Made by a program: the position numbers and the translations under genes
Part shown: positions 11,061-22,300 of the stretch, piece by piece
Layout: each line of letters starts with the position of its first letter
Position numbering within the stretch: the stretch's first letter is position 1
The notes under the pieces: model-generated
What the model was told of the DNA's origin: nothing
What the model saw: only the letters and a program-made list of their open reading frames with translations
Database searches by the model: none
NCBI GenBank assembly: GCA_959347315.1
Contig: OY365806.1
Span: 55,209,116-55,273,115, forward strand
Length of the DNA: 64,000 nt
Origin: Bimastos eiseni
Lineage: Eukaryota; Annelida; Clitellata; Crassiclitellata; Lumbricidae
Reading direction: 5' to 3'

Positions 11061-12278
11061 TGCATCCAATCAGTTCCAGATGGACTCACTGGTGTATGCC
11101 TATGTCCAAGCAGTAACGTCACCAATCAAGAAGCTGATTACAATTTAGGCGAGAATTTCAAGAATCGTCCATTCCGAACAATTCATCTTAATCACAGTAA
11201 AACAATAATCGACATCATCAGATCGTTTCTGTTGAATGCGCCAGGGCTACATAACTCGAGGCAGATATATGATCTCCCATGCACCTCCTACTTTCAATGC
11301 GCTCGTACTATAGTCATTAGTATTTAATGCGCATAGTCTATTATATACGACTGCGCCTAAAGCCTATCCAGCTTTCCTGAACATCGCTTTCGTTCAATTA
11401 GCTCTCGACGCATTTGAAGCGAATGCTCTGCAGTCGGCTGCCATGCCGAATGCGTCACGCGTAGCAGAGCAACAGCTCGATCTGCAGCAGAAACAGCAGC
11501 ATCGGCAGTTAATCTGCATTGCAGTTGTTGATGTCTGTCGTCACCATCGCTCTATAGTCTATAGGAAACGACGCCACTGGGCCCTGGCGGACAATGCACT
11601 TTTCAGATGGGTGCTATGTGATGACAGGATGTTATATAGACGACAACGCGTTTAGACCTTGGCTTTAATCAGGTCCATCAACGTTTGCTTTCTGCGCCTG
11701 ATTAAAGCCAGGCCTAAACCGGCGTTCATGCATCTTGTCACACAACACCAATCTCAAAAAGCACTCGAGATGCATGTTAGCCGGGCAATATCCCACAATG
11801 CATGACGAGACGCTGAGGTTCCAGACCTATCTTCCTTCTGAATTATGCAATTCTTGGTTAATCCACCCTCATTGCCAATTGCAACCATCATTTGCCTCAG
11901 GCTCCTATGTATGGATATATTACTCCTCGGGTTTTCCACTCTATACTGAATTCTGACCTGCTCAGGAATTCATTCCCCGACTCATTTGTAATTCTCTGCC
12001 GAAACGACACAACCGTAACTGCTGCTATGCCTCCTCTGGCCCTCTGGAAGCCGGCCTCTTATCACCTTTCTGACTACCATTTGGACTGTCCCTCTGACTC
12101 GACGCAGCGCTCGTAAATAAACTGGTGCCCGGCCTTGACTTTCCAATGGCGCATTTGAAGTTTAGGGAATACGATAACGATTATCAAGAAGGGTTGAGAA
12201 TAATCACAATGTTGAATCAGAAGAAGTTGAATCTTTGTTCAGTTTATATAAAAGTATTAGACTAGAGTTTACCAACGC
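11061..12278. other. GPCR 5' flank and intergenic DNA
   Basis: Should contain the promoter and 5' leader of the minus-strand GPCR; I recognise no TATA box or other definite site. Short open frames at 11443-11655 and 11735-11956 show no family features. A hairpin at 11650-11719 is listed separately. Confidence 0.5.
11650..11719. repeat. Hairpin, arms of about 23 bp
   Basis: 11650-11673 (GTTTAGACCTTGGCTTTAAT and CAGG) pairs with 11697-11719 (CCTGATTAAAGCCAGGCCTA and AAC) with one mismatch/indel and a 23-bp loop. MITE-like palindromes of this size recur through the window. Confidence 0.7.
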
Positions 12279-12411
12279 ATGGTCCGATGGCGATACGCGC
12301 GACACTCTGGACGATGGCGTTATATAAAAGTCATCAACCGACAGCACAGGCGTGGGAGGACTACGGATCTTCCCGAAGTTGTCTACCTGAAACTCGAGAT
12401 GGGAGACATCA

Positions 12412-12729
12412 ATGGGGTTTCGCCGGAGGCAGACGGCCTCAATACAGACGGCGAGAATTATGCAAAGATCAACCGGGTGTCAAACAACGAAACCCGACAC
12501 CATGAGGCAGATGTCAGAGCCGACTGCCCCTTCCATCTCTACGACCCACGGACAAGAAATTTATGAATCAGTTGAAGATTTGGTCTGGACCGGCTGGTTG
12601 ACACGGATCACGAATAGGGGACAATTCCGATACAAATGGCGCAACCCACTAGGCGGTATAACGATAATAATGAAATTCGATCCCTGGGACCTGTTGCCCG
12701 TCTATGACATTGGCAAGGCCCAGCCATGA
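12412..12729 (+). other. Unrecognised open frame, 105 codons
   Basis: An ATG-started frame with above-average codon complexity for this region. The last 65 residues include EIYESVEDLVWTGW and KFDPWDLLPVYDIGKAQP with mixed acidic and aromatic content and no low complexity. Two other frames stay open over 12279-12566, so the openness may come from base composition. No domain, signal peptide or clear splice boundary is seen. It could be an exon, a pseudogene piece or chance. Confidence 0.2.
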
Positions 12730-14444
12730 CAGCCGCTAGTCAAACATTAACTGTGCGCCCCCAGTGATTGACGTTATCCTAGGGACATCACGATCCGACC
12801 ACCCCGGTTTAGGAATAGTTTCAGCAGGTGTTTTGTCGTCCAATAGAGATACGAGTTTTGCGTTTGAGATGGCGAAGGAAATCGCCTCAAGAAGGGTTCT
12901 TATAGTGTAGCTTTGCCTCTTCCCTATCTCGGTATCTTACCTTTGCCTCTTCCCTCTAATCTTTTCTCCACCCCTTCTTTTCAAATAGGCCTACCTACCA
13001 TTTTCCGCACCTATTCTCTTTCCCCTCCCCTGAGTTCCCTCCATTCCCTCTCGTCCATCCCATATATAATTTCTGGTTCCTTCCTTTCCTTCTACGACCT
13101 TCACCTCTGTCGCGAAGCCTTTTGAATCCCTTTGAAACGGTCGGTGGTATACAGTGGTTTTCACCTCTAAAGTTCCAGATGCCTGTAGGCGTTTTATCAC
13201 ACATCCGGTGCGTACCTGGCCACTGCTTTAGTAGTGTCTTATAGGCATTTATAAATTAGACCTACTATAGTTTATAGTCAGATTTGAAGAGCTGCGTTCA
13301 AGTTCATAGGTAAAGTATTGTCTTATAGCTGTCATCTTCTCTGAATTTGTCATTTGCGTTTTCACAATTCACATCCGATGCGTCCGACAACTCCCTTTCA
13401 ATCACCTGATGGTTTTGGTACAAAGTATCTGGCTTCAGTGCAGACTAACCTAAATTCTGCTCGGGCTGTCATAATTTGTTCATTACTGGCTAATTTCGAC
13501 TGGCGCCAAAGCTCTTCATATATATCGATTTCACTCTGAGACGTCAAAGAATGTCGGCTTCGTAATTCAGTAACTTGTAGAACGTAGCAAGATGGAATGC
13601 AAATCACGATATTTGCAATTGTAATCAGATTCTGCGACTTCCGCAGCTGCAGTTCTGTCAAGATGGCTGCGTGAGCTTCTCCATTTCCCGCTCTGGAAAC
13701 GCGAATGCAGGCAGCGTCATTCGATCGCAGTTCTTACAGTTCCAAAACAACCAACGTCTTCCGTGCTCGCAGGGCATGTCACAACATATATCATGTCGTT
13801 TTATGTCCATGACTGGCCGTGAGGCAAGAAAGACACAAAGTGTGTATATGATCCCAAGGAAATTGGCCACACTGTACTAGACCTATACTTAATGTCTTTC
13901 CATGTGTCGATTATTGCTAAGTTTAATCTATGATCGTTGCAATGGATGTAGGCTATAGCGCCTCTGAGTAGATATCTTGAAGGGGCGCTATATCAAGTAT
14001 TTTTGATTGGTATTAAGAATGGAAAATATTGCGAATCTCTGCTTGAACTCCGAATACCTTTCCATTCATCACAGTTCGTTGCGCCATATCATCTGTAGGC
14101 TATAGCATTGAGCAACAAAAACATCGATATCAACATTGAGCATAGTAGTCTACTCTGCAACGTTGTATTTTACTTTTCGGTCCATCAGCGTTTATACTTT
14201 GTCGACATCAAGAGATCCTAGGAAATCGTTCTTTATTGTCGAGGTCAAGCACATAATATCGTACGAAACTGACATTTGCTCATGTCTGCAGTCCGAAGGT
14301 TCGATAGTCCGAACGTTTTATAATCCCCCATTATTTTTCATTTTTCCAATTGCAGCACAGGCCTATAGTTTTAGCATCAAACAGTATCTACTTAGGAAGT
14401 TAGGCCTACTATATGACATTTTCATTAACAATATTTAATAGTGT
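12730..14444. other. Intergenic, no gene recognised
   Basis: Contains a pyrimidine-rich run (12910-13110). A cysteine-bearing minus-strand frame at 13658-13870 has no ATG in front of its hydrophobic part, so I do not call it a gene. Confidence 0.5.
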
Positions 14445-14525
14445 CATGAAAGTTCTATTGTGTAGGCCTAAGTAGCAGCTTGATATAATATATCAAACTG
14501 CTATTTACACAATAAAACTTTCATC
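14445..14525. repeat. Palindromic MITE-like hairpin
   Basis: Left arm beginning CATGAAAGTTCTATTGTGTA pairs with the right arm TACACAATAAAACTTTCATC across about 37 bp with a few mismatches. The centre is TTGATATAATATATCAA. The AT-rich centre and size resemble a MITE relic. Confidence 0.7.
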
Positions 14526-14947
14526 AATTCAAAACATCTACGAAGGTTGTGCCTTAGGACAATCGGACCTGCATGAGTTACTCCAAGTCTCCAAGATCGG
14601 ACCATCAGAATAACAAGTTGACATCATAACATAAGCATAAGCTTTAAGCATAAGTGACTAAAATTTATTACACTGTAAGAAAATATAAAAATGCACAACA
14701 CAAGCTAACAAACCGTTGCGCCAAACCGTTACTCTCGTTATAAAATGGAAATAACAAAGTAGACGAGCCAGTATATGATATATGCCTACACCATAGACGC
14801 CGACTTTTGGTAAGAGGTACAGGGGCAAGAATTTAATTTCCATGATCCGGTGATCGGATTGCTTATTCAGCCCTGTCACCCCTCTCCCCGAGTCCCCCTT
14901 TCCTCAAGCAATTTCAACTGGAAACAGGCCAATTGTAATTTTGTTTC

Positions 14948-15085
14948 CGAAATTTGATATCGCCCTTCTTCCAACATCTTTTGCTCAGAAGTGCACACGC
15001 CTTCACGGCTCAATTGCAGCTATACTGCAGAGCATTTGCGCACACTGAGTGTTACGGGCCGACCGCTCTAACCGATCAGCCACCG
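14948..15085 (-). mobile_element. tRNA-derived SINE, family A, copy 4 (internally deleted)
   Basis: Minus-strand order: GGTGGCTGATCGGTTAGAGC, then GGTCGGCCCGTAACACTCAG, then directly the middle body with ATTGCAGC and the 3' part TTCTGAGCAAAAGATGTTGG. The B-box segment present in copies 2 and 3 is missing, so this copy has an internal deletion that would remove its pol III promoter. Confidence 0.75.
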
Positions 15086-16372
15086 GATGCAACAGTGTTT
15101 TCTCCCTCAATTAACCAGTCAACAACCATGAGCTAATCGCCTATAGGTGTCTGATGTCGTTCTAACAACATATCTCTCCACACCTCTCTGTAGATTCTGT
15201 TCCTTGCAGCGTGGCTCAACGCTCAACTCTTGGAATAGTGTTCGGTTGGTTCCACCCCATTCTTCAATGTCATCTGTCCATTCTCCATGTGGTCTTCCGC
15301 TTATTTATTCCATCCTTTGTTTCTTCCTGCTCAATCGTAAAGACAGGCACACAACAACCGCGAGTATTACCTGCTGTCGTGTCTAATCTACAAAACATAA
15401 AAATTTTCTGTAACCACTATACTACTACTAACTTAAACTTTCACTAACAAATCTCATGCTATAGCATTTACAGATACACACAATGTTTGCGAAATTGCCA
15501 GTAAAACAGACCATAGTCACGATCTTACTTTAACTTTATGTAGGGCCATTCAAAACTACATTTTGTTATTCTAATTAATATTCTAGCCCCTGAGGGATCA
15601 TGTATACCTCGCTGGAAATAATAATAATAATTCTCATTATTGTTATAATTGTCATTGTCATTATTTTTTAATATTCAGATTCAGTGTACGGGATAGGCTA
15701 AACTATGTTCTTACTTAAGACACCTTACAATCGGTAGGTGGTGTGTAATGTGTGCAATAAAAAAATATAACTATAAAACGTGTTGATGGGACTCAGTAGT
15801 CAAATAATGGTATGATGCTGTTCCCATATCAACCGTACGACAGAGTGCCGTAGACCTATCTGTCAACAATTTAGTGCTAGATTTGCCATGGCCAAACAGA
15901 ATAGATGTCTTGGTAGATGCATGATTATAGAGATCGATTGATAGATAGGGAGGCAAATACAATGACAGATAGATAAGTGGATCGAAGTTATGTGTTAGTT
16001 AGATATGGATATAAACAAAGAAATTAGAGTACTGAAGCAAAAATGCCGTTTGGTTGATAAAAAAATAAGACGAACAGGAGACTGATATTAGGATCTAAAC
16101 TGAAAGAATATGGTAACGGCAGAGGCAGTATTTAATTAAGAGTGAGAGGTAGGCTACGGTTACAGTGAGCGAAAGATTAAGAGTACACGAAGCAGATATT
16201 TCTGCTTATCCCTTTTGATTTTAGCGTCTCATAACATTTAATCACAGACAACTAGGTCAGTTTAAAGGACACAATGTCAAGATAGAAAATAATGAACTGC
16301 CTGAGAGACTTGTAATGAGTGGACTACCCAAATGTAAGCTACTTAATATTATGCAAGGCCAGGACCGTATAG
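15086..16372. other. Intergenic, no gene recognised
   Basis: AT-rich sequence with short open frames only. No repeats I can name and no splice-bounded exon seen. Confidence 0.55.
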
Positions 16373-16407
16373 AGAAAATGTGACGCATTTGGCCCATCAC
16401 ATTTTCT
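16373..16407. repeat. Short inverted repeat beside a perfect palindrome
   Basis: AGAAAATGTGA at 16373-16383 pairs perfectly with TCACATTTTCT at 16397-16407 across a 13-bp loop. It lies 20 bp from the palindrome at 16428-16467. Confidence 0.8.
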
Positions 16408-16427
16408 GAAACAAGCAGTTGGAAGGT

Positions 16428-16467
16428 AGTTCTGTGTTGACCTCAGATCTGAGGTCAACACAGAACT
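16428..16467. repeat. Perfect 40-bp palindrome with no spacer
   Basis: The first 20 bases, AGTTCTGTGTTGACCTCAGA, are followed immediately by their exact reverse complement, centred on the BglII-type AGATCT. There are no mismatches and no loop. Confidence 0.9.
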
Positions 16468-16839
16468 TTCTTCGAACACCTTAATCTTCTCATGTCAGAC
16501 TGAATGCAACATATTCATTCAACGCCTTTGAAGCTCTCTTCAATTTGCTGGTTCCTGCACTTGGCTTTTGAGTGGCGCTTTAGAAGTTTTCATAAGTTAA
16601 CGATTACAATCAGAGTTCGCAGCAGATTTTCATACTGTACGCCATTCTCTTTTCGTCTGTGCATTTAGATGGGACATATTCGTGTTGAATTGTTTACTTA
16701 GAAATCTAGAGCAAAACTGAGAGTAGGACAGTGAAAAAACACAGAATGAACTGAGAACGGAGATAGAATGTAATGAAACAATAGGACGATGACGAGTCTT
16801 TAGCCGTCAGACAGGTCCACTACCGGACTTCTTATATGC

Positions 16840-17009
16840 CACCCACGTCTCTCAAGAGTGAGGTGATTTCCCATTGCCTTCATTTGTCACAAACAATTCT
16901 GGGCAATCAGCTTGTCCAGGGTCACTACGCATGGGCCTGAGGCAGATTCGAACCTGCGACCTTCCAGTAATACGGCATAGAACGTATACTGCTACACCAC
17001 CGCATCCTA
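16840..17009 (-). mobile_element. tRNA-derived SINE, family B
   Basis: The minus strand starts GGATGCGGTGGTGTAGCAGT (A-box-like) and has a consensus B box GGTTCGAATC (plus strand about 16945-16954). A body with GACCCTGGACAAGCTGATTG follows. Head and body differ from family A. The presumed 5' and 3' acceptor halves do not pair, so it is not a functional tRNA gene. Confidence 0.65.
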
Positions 17010-17889
17010 CATTCATCAAACCTAGTATAAAGCAATTAATTCTATAGCTTAGAATTCTAAAAATTAACTCAGTAGCAGTCCGTCCCGTGTAGGTCTTCGT
17101 ATCGAGCAACGCAACTCATCCTCCACTCGTCTCCTCTGTCCATCGCCAGCTCCTTCTCGGTCTCGTTTCATGACATCTCCACTCTCCAGGCATTCCAGGT
17201 TCCAGCTAGTTCTAAAAGACAAAAGAATAATGCAAAATGTCATAGAGTTAAGCAAGGGAGTAAACTAGATAACAGGGAGAAAAAGATATAATAGAGTAGG
17301 ATAAATTGGAATTGAGCAAACAGTAACTTTATCATTTAACTGACCTGCAACATGCTAAAATAATATTTTGAACGGCAAAGCATAAAGACTATGTTGCCAA
17401 AAGCTTTCGTAAAACTCCTTCGATTCATCCACGACAGGGAAGCAGCCAGACCTAAGATAACATTTTGGGCACAAGAAAAGAGAAATTAGGTTTGGCAGAC
17501 CTAAGAAGATGGAAAATAGACATAATAGAGCTGTAAACAGACTTGAGACAAGTAGAAGAGAAATTTAGCAAAGAGACAGGCAGACAAGACAGAAAATCCT
17601 CTGTTTTTCATTATGCTGGTCGATATTTTGCTACATACATGTAATAAGCATCCCCCAAACGACCTGACGATTTTATTAGCAGCCAATCTATGAGATTTAT
17701 AGTTAAAACATTCATAAAAACTGAAACTAACCTAGCTGTTTGCACGACAGTCTGTCAACTGGATCGTGTTATTTGCTCCGGACTGGAGCTGAGATCCTTC
17801 AAGTGAATAGCATCACACGACCATTGCAGCCGGAAAAAATGGGTCGAAGACAACAGGTAGCACTCCATGTCAGTTGCCACAGCGCCTCT
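17010..17889. other. Intergenic, no gene recognised
   Basis: No supported gene. Purine-rich stretches around 17220-17300 and 17460-17600. Confidence 0.5.
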
Positions 17890-18058
17890 CCCAGGACGGA
17901 CGGTGGCAAAACAGCCGTACTTCTCTGGCCTGAGGCTACCAGGATGGACGGTGCCAAAACAGCCGTACTTCTCTGGCCTGAGGCCGCCAGGATGGACGGT
18001 GCCAAAACAGCCGGACTTCTCTGGCCTGACACTGCCAGGTTGGACGGTGCCAAAACAA
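17890..18058 (+). repeat. 48-bp tandem repeat, about 3.5 copies
   Basis: Units of 48 bp containing GGACGGTGCCAAAACAGCCG and ACTTCTCTGGCCTGA repeat at about 17898, 17942, 17990 and 18038. The period is a multiple of three, so a stop-free unit keeps frames open on both strands. This explains the overlapping open frames at 17740-18238. A coding role is possible but unsupported. Confidence 0.85.
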
Positions 18059-19147
18059 ATTAAATCAATAAAACATTGTAAAAATGTGATGGATAGATCA
18101 AATTCGCAGACTTATTTTTGCATACTTGGCGCCACAATCGTCTGGAATTCTGAAGCTCGAAGTTCCTGTCTTTTGCCATGGCTGCTAACCGCTGCCTGCG
18201 TGGAAATACTTGGGTTAGGGCCTATGGTTAGAATTTAAAAAAAGAATACCTACGAGGAACAGTATTAGTTCCATACAATCCAACGCTGGAAGTTTCTAGC
18301 ACTAGTTCTTTAAAACACGTGACCAGTCACAGAGGCCAGCAAGATAGGCCAGCACAAACTAAAGGATCTTGTGGCCAGGAACTGTAAACTGGTCAGGATT
18401 CCTAACCAAACCGCTGTACCGCGGGTACAATGACAATTGTCACGTTGAATATCAACATTATGGTCACATTGAACCGCATAATTAACTCATTATTGGTATT
18501 TTAAGCATTAAAAAATATGTTCAATTTCATGAACTTTTCAATCTACAATTGATATTCGATTATCTATAGTGACACTTTATAGACTTAGCTCTCATTGACA
18601 CTCGGTTAAAGCCAATATCGTAGATAGATCTAAGACTCCAATCTCATCAGCTCTTTTGACACAGAAGTTTTCAAACTCGCCGACAAATGGCAGTTAAAAG
18701 CAAGGTTTGTAGCTAATGATGGCTAACTCTATCTCTAAATTGAAGAATTCGATAAGAAATCGTTGTTTTGTAATCAGTTGAGTTTACCTGCTACTCCTCA
18801 AAGAAAATTCAATCGAAACCGAAGCAGAATACGGAAGAAATTCGACGAATAGCAGCACAAATCTGGTACACGTCCGTCTTCTTTGCGATCTGCGCTGCAA
18901 TTCACAAATTAATTGAGTCAGGGACTGAAGATAATATGATGACGTAATCCAGTGTTTGAATTGTCAAATGTGAACTGGGGAGGTTGAAAATAATCCACAT
19001 GTCAAGAGGTCTCAACGATAATTTGAAGGGACGTTAAACCAGTATACAGAGGCTAAATTGTAAAGGGTGACAGCGGGTGGATGTGATGACACAAATTTGA
19101 TCTTAGGCCTTTAGCTGCGTTTTGTTCAATCATCAGTTTAGTGACAT
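18059..19147. other. Intergenic, no gene recognised
   Basis: AT-rich sequence without supported exons. A small palindrome TGACAATTGTCA occurs at about 18431. Confidence 0.55.
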
Positions 19148-19385
19148 TTATCAGGGTAATATTGGCTGCTGACGTCAAATATAAACACCATATGGGCTTA
19201 CATTGGTAATTTTACAAACAACATGCATATCAGGGTAACATTGGCTGCTGACGTCATACTTAGACACCATAGAGGCTTACATTGGTAGTTTTACAAACAA
19301 CATGCATATCAGAGTAACATTTTCTGCTGACGTCATTTATAAACACCATAGGGCTTACATTTGTAATTTTACAAATAACATACAC
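19148..19385 (+). repeat. Three tandem 79-bp units, each with a TGACGTCA (CRE) site
   Basis: Units start near 19148, 19227 and 19306 and carry GGGTAACATTGGCTGCTGAC, ACACCATA..GGCTTACATT and TTTTACAAACAACATGCATA. Each has the 8-bp palindrome TGACGTCA at 19170-19177, 19249-19256 and 19328-19335. Known CREB/ATF factors bind this octamer; whether it is used here is unknown. No adjacent gene start is recognised. Confidence 0.85.
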
Positions 19386-22300
19386 GTTTAAGCTGTTCAG
19401 GTAGTCATCATATTTGAGTCCCAGTTTCATTTACTGCCAAAGTATACAAGAATCAGTAGTACTGGCAATTTAAATTTGACTAAATCATCTTGCACAATCA
19501 GCCCAAGATACAGGCGGCACTATCAAAGTCGTTAATTTAACTTGTTAGGCCTAGTACCTAACATTGCACCATCACTGTTGCTGAACATGCCATACTCTTA
19601 TACATTGTATTATGCTGCTTGTATTTCATTAACAGGACTTTTTTGCTTACTTTTACAACCTCTATTGAAAGAATTTGGGGGATATGATGACTGAAGAGTG
19701 AAAAAATAGACATTATAAAGGAGTGAAAATTGAAAAAGTGGAGATACTCAAACTGTAAATGCCTAGAGGCCAATTTTTGCAGTCCTTTTGTCATTATAAT
19801 TTCTGTCAGAACGAGATATCTCATACACACTTACCAGTGTTTGATTCATCAGCCTTCTCAGCTAGACTCACATCATCTTAATTTAGTTATCGCTGGTTCA
19901 GTTTTTCCATCAGGACCATCACATTCTTCAGTATCTGGAAATCGCTTTGACGGGAAAATCCAAACTTCTGTAAGCTAATTTACGCAGTGCTGAAAGTGGT
20001 TTGATGGTACATACCAACTAAAAATCTAGGTCAGTGGCAGATTCCTTTTCACTGCTATATGAGCTTCATCTCAATATCATCCCAGTACGTGCAAGCAGCT
20101 GCTGCGACCAGTGGGCACAGCGTATAAAGTGGTCAGAGGTCATGCCCTCTTTCTCTAACACTGCCCGAGACTTGTATTACCCCCAACCCCCTCGACGCTC
20201 TGACTGATGAGGCTTCAAGAAATACTCAGTATACTATTATCATCATTACCGAGCCACTTCATTATTACAGGCAACTCTGTATATTCAGAATAGTGCAGGC
20301 ATACGCAATTGCCTACTGGATATTGTTGTTATCTTACTGAATATGTAACATGATGATTTTTTAAATAAAAAATATCCTAATTAAAGATACACTAAGCCAC
20401 TGAAAGCTTATCTGGGGAGTGTTTGCCCTGACCCACCCACCCCCAGGTAATTTTTGAGAATTAACCAGGGGGTTGAAAAACGAACTGGGGGGTTGAACCC
20501 TCCCAACCCCCCGACAATTCAATCACTGACGTAATCATAACGTCATTTTTGCCTGTGGCAAAGTGCCAACGTTTGTCATTTTTAGGATGCAGTCTGAATT
20601 ATCTGTTAGCCTCCATTGTAAGTAAGTAAGTTAAGTTCGTATATTCTTTGTTAATAATGACGATAGGCCTAATGTTCGAAAAGAGGCTATGTTAGAAGAG
20701 ACACCGTAGTTTGCAATATGTTAATACAAACAGTCATAAAGAATGAGATAGGAAGACGAGTATAGTAATGGTCCATGGACAATGGCTCATAGGCTAGAGA
20801 CGAACGCTTGCTCAAACACCGCGAGCAATAATTGCTCTCATCTAATTATAATTATGCAAAAATACCTACCGCATAAAGAATAAAATTGCTTGTTGGCATG
20901 AATTGGTTTCAAGCAACTTCACAAACATTCGCAACGTATTGTTTATTTAACATGGGCACACGCACATAAATGTAAAATGCAAATAAAAGTAGGGGATTAA
21001 TTGTTGATTAAATGGCGCAGACCATAATTTTATGTGCCAGAAAGAGTCTGGCGTTCAAAAACATATACTAATTGCTTTGGCAGATAAAATTTACTGTGTC
21101 TCACTGTTTGCATTTCGTAGTCGTCATCTCCGAACTTCTAAAATCGCACTTCCAAGGACATACTCCTAGAGTCATTAACTTATTAGCTTTAACTTAAGCT
21201 ATATTTATAAGGCCTATGTCACGGTGTATAATGCATAGATCAGTCAGCAAGTAAATCGGTGAATTGACTGGAATATTGCTTAATACATATTAGGCCTACC
21301 ATCCACTCAGTCCATTTAACAGTCCATTTGATAATCAATTAACCGATTTCTTAAATTATTTATCGATTATAATTTAGTTACTGAAATGCGCAAAATCACT
21401 AGAATGAGAATTAGCAAAATCTTGTAGCCAATCATTGACAATATTAGAATTGGTTATTTGTCAAATCGATTAGAAAGTCGATTAATTGATATTTTTTAAA
21501 TTGCCAATCAGTTTAGAATTAATATTAGCTACTGAAATGTTCCAATCAGGGCTGAAAGTGTGCCTGGAAGGTCATGGACGGCGTCCAGGCACTAATTTTC
21601 GAGGCTGGAGGTCGTCATGCCACTTATTTGGCCAGCAGAGCCTGGACGCGGGTCCATGAGCGTCCATGCACCAGCGCAACTACGTACGTTACGTACGTCT
21701 ACGTACGTTATTATCAACATCATTTAATTATCTGCAATTCCCAAAAATCATATTTTCATTAGGTCTACTTATTAACTGAAGTAGCCCATGTATATAATGG
21801 ATGTCTATAATTCGTGTCATACATTCTAGTTACCTTTTCATCAAATTAATTTTCGTCTTATGCGCTTCCGGCGTCTGCTGCATTTGGTGATTAGTTTTCA
21901 GATGCAAAAAGCAAAATGTTGTTCAGCTAGTTTGATGAAATTTTTGAGCAGCTGATCAGGCCTAGTAATGTAGTAAACAAATTAAGTTGCACTACATACC
22001 AAAATTGAACAGAATTTCATCTATTTCAAGTTGCGAAACGATGAAACGTGTAGCTAGATGGGCCATTTTTATATTTACTGCTACAGTAACTGCTAGTGCG
22101 TGGTATCGGATTGATCATCCAAAAAAATTGAGAAGACCAGTTGCCCACCAGGGCAAACTTGCTGTCGTCTGGAAAAGATCATGCACCGGAAAAGGTTCAT
22201 AGAGAGATTGATGAAAAATGTCCAAAGTTAAGAATATTGATAAAGCGACTATTTCAAACTCCAATCTGTTGTTGCTATAAGCAGTGTGAACGCTTGGATC

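Noticed and set aside
16935..17009. Possible functional tRNA gene
   Set aside because: A good B box and an A-box-like start, but the acceptor stem ends do not pair and the sequence continues as a SINE body.
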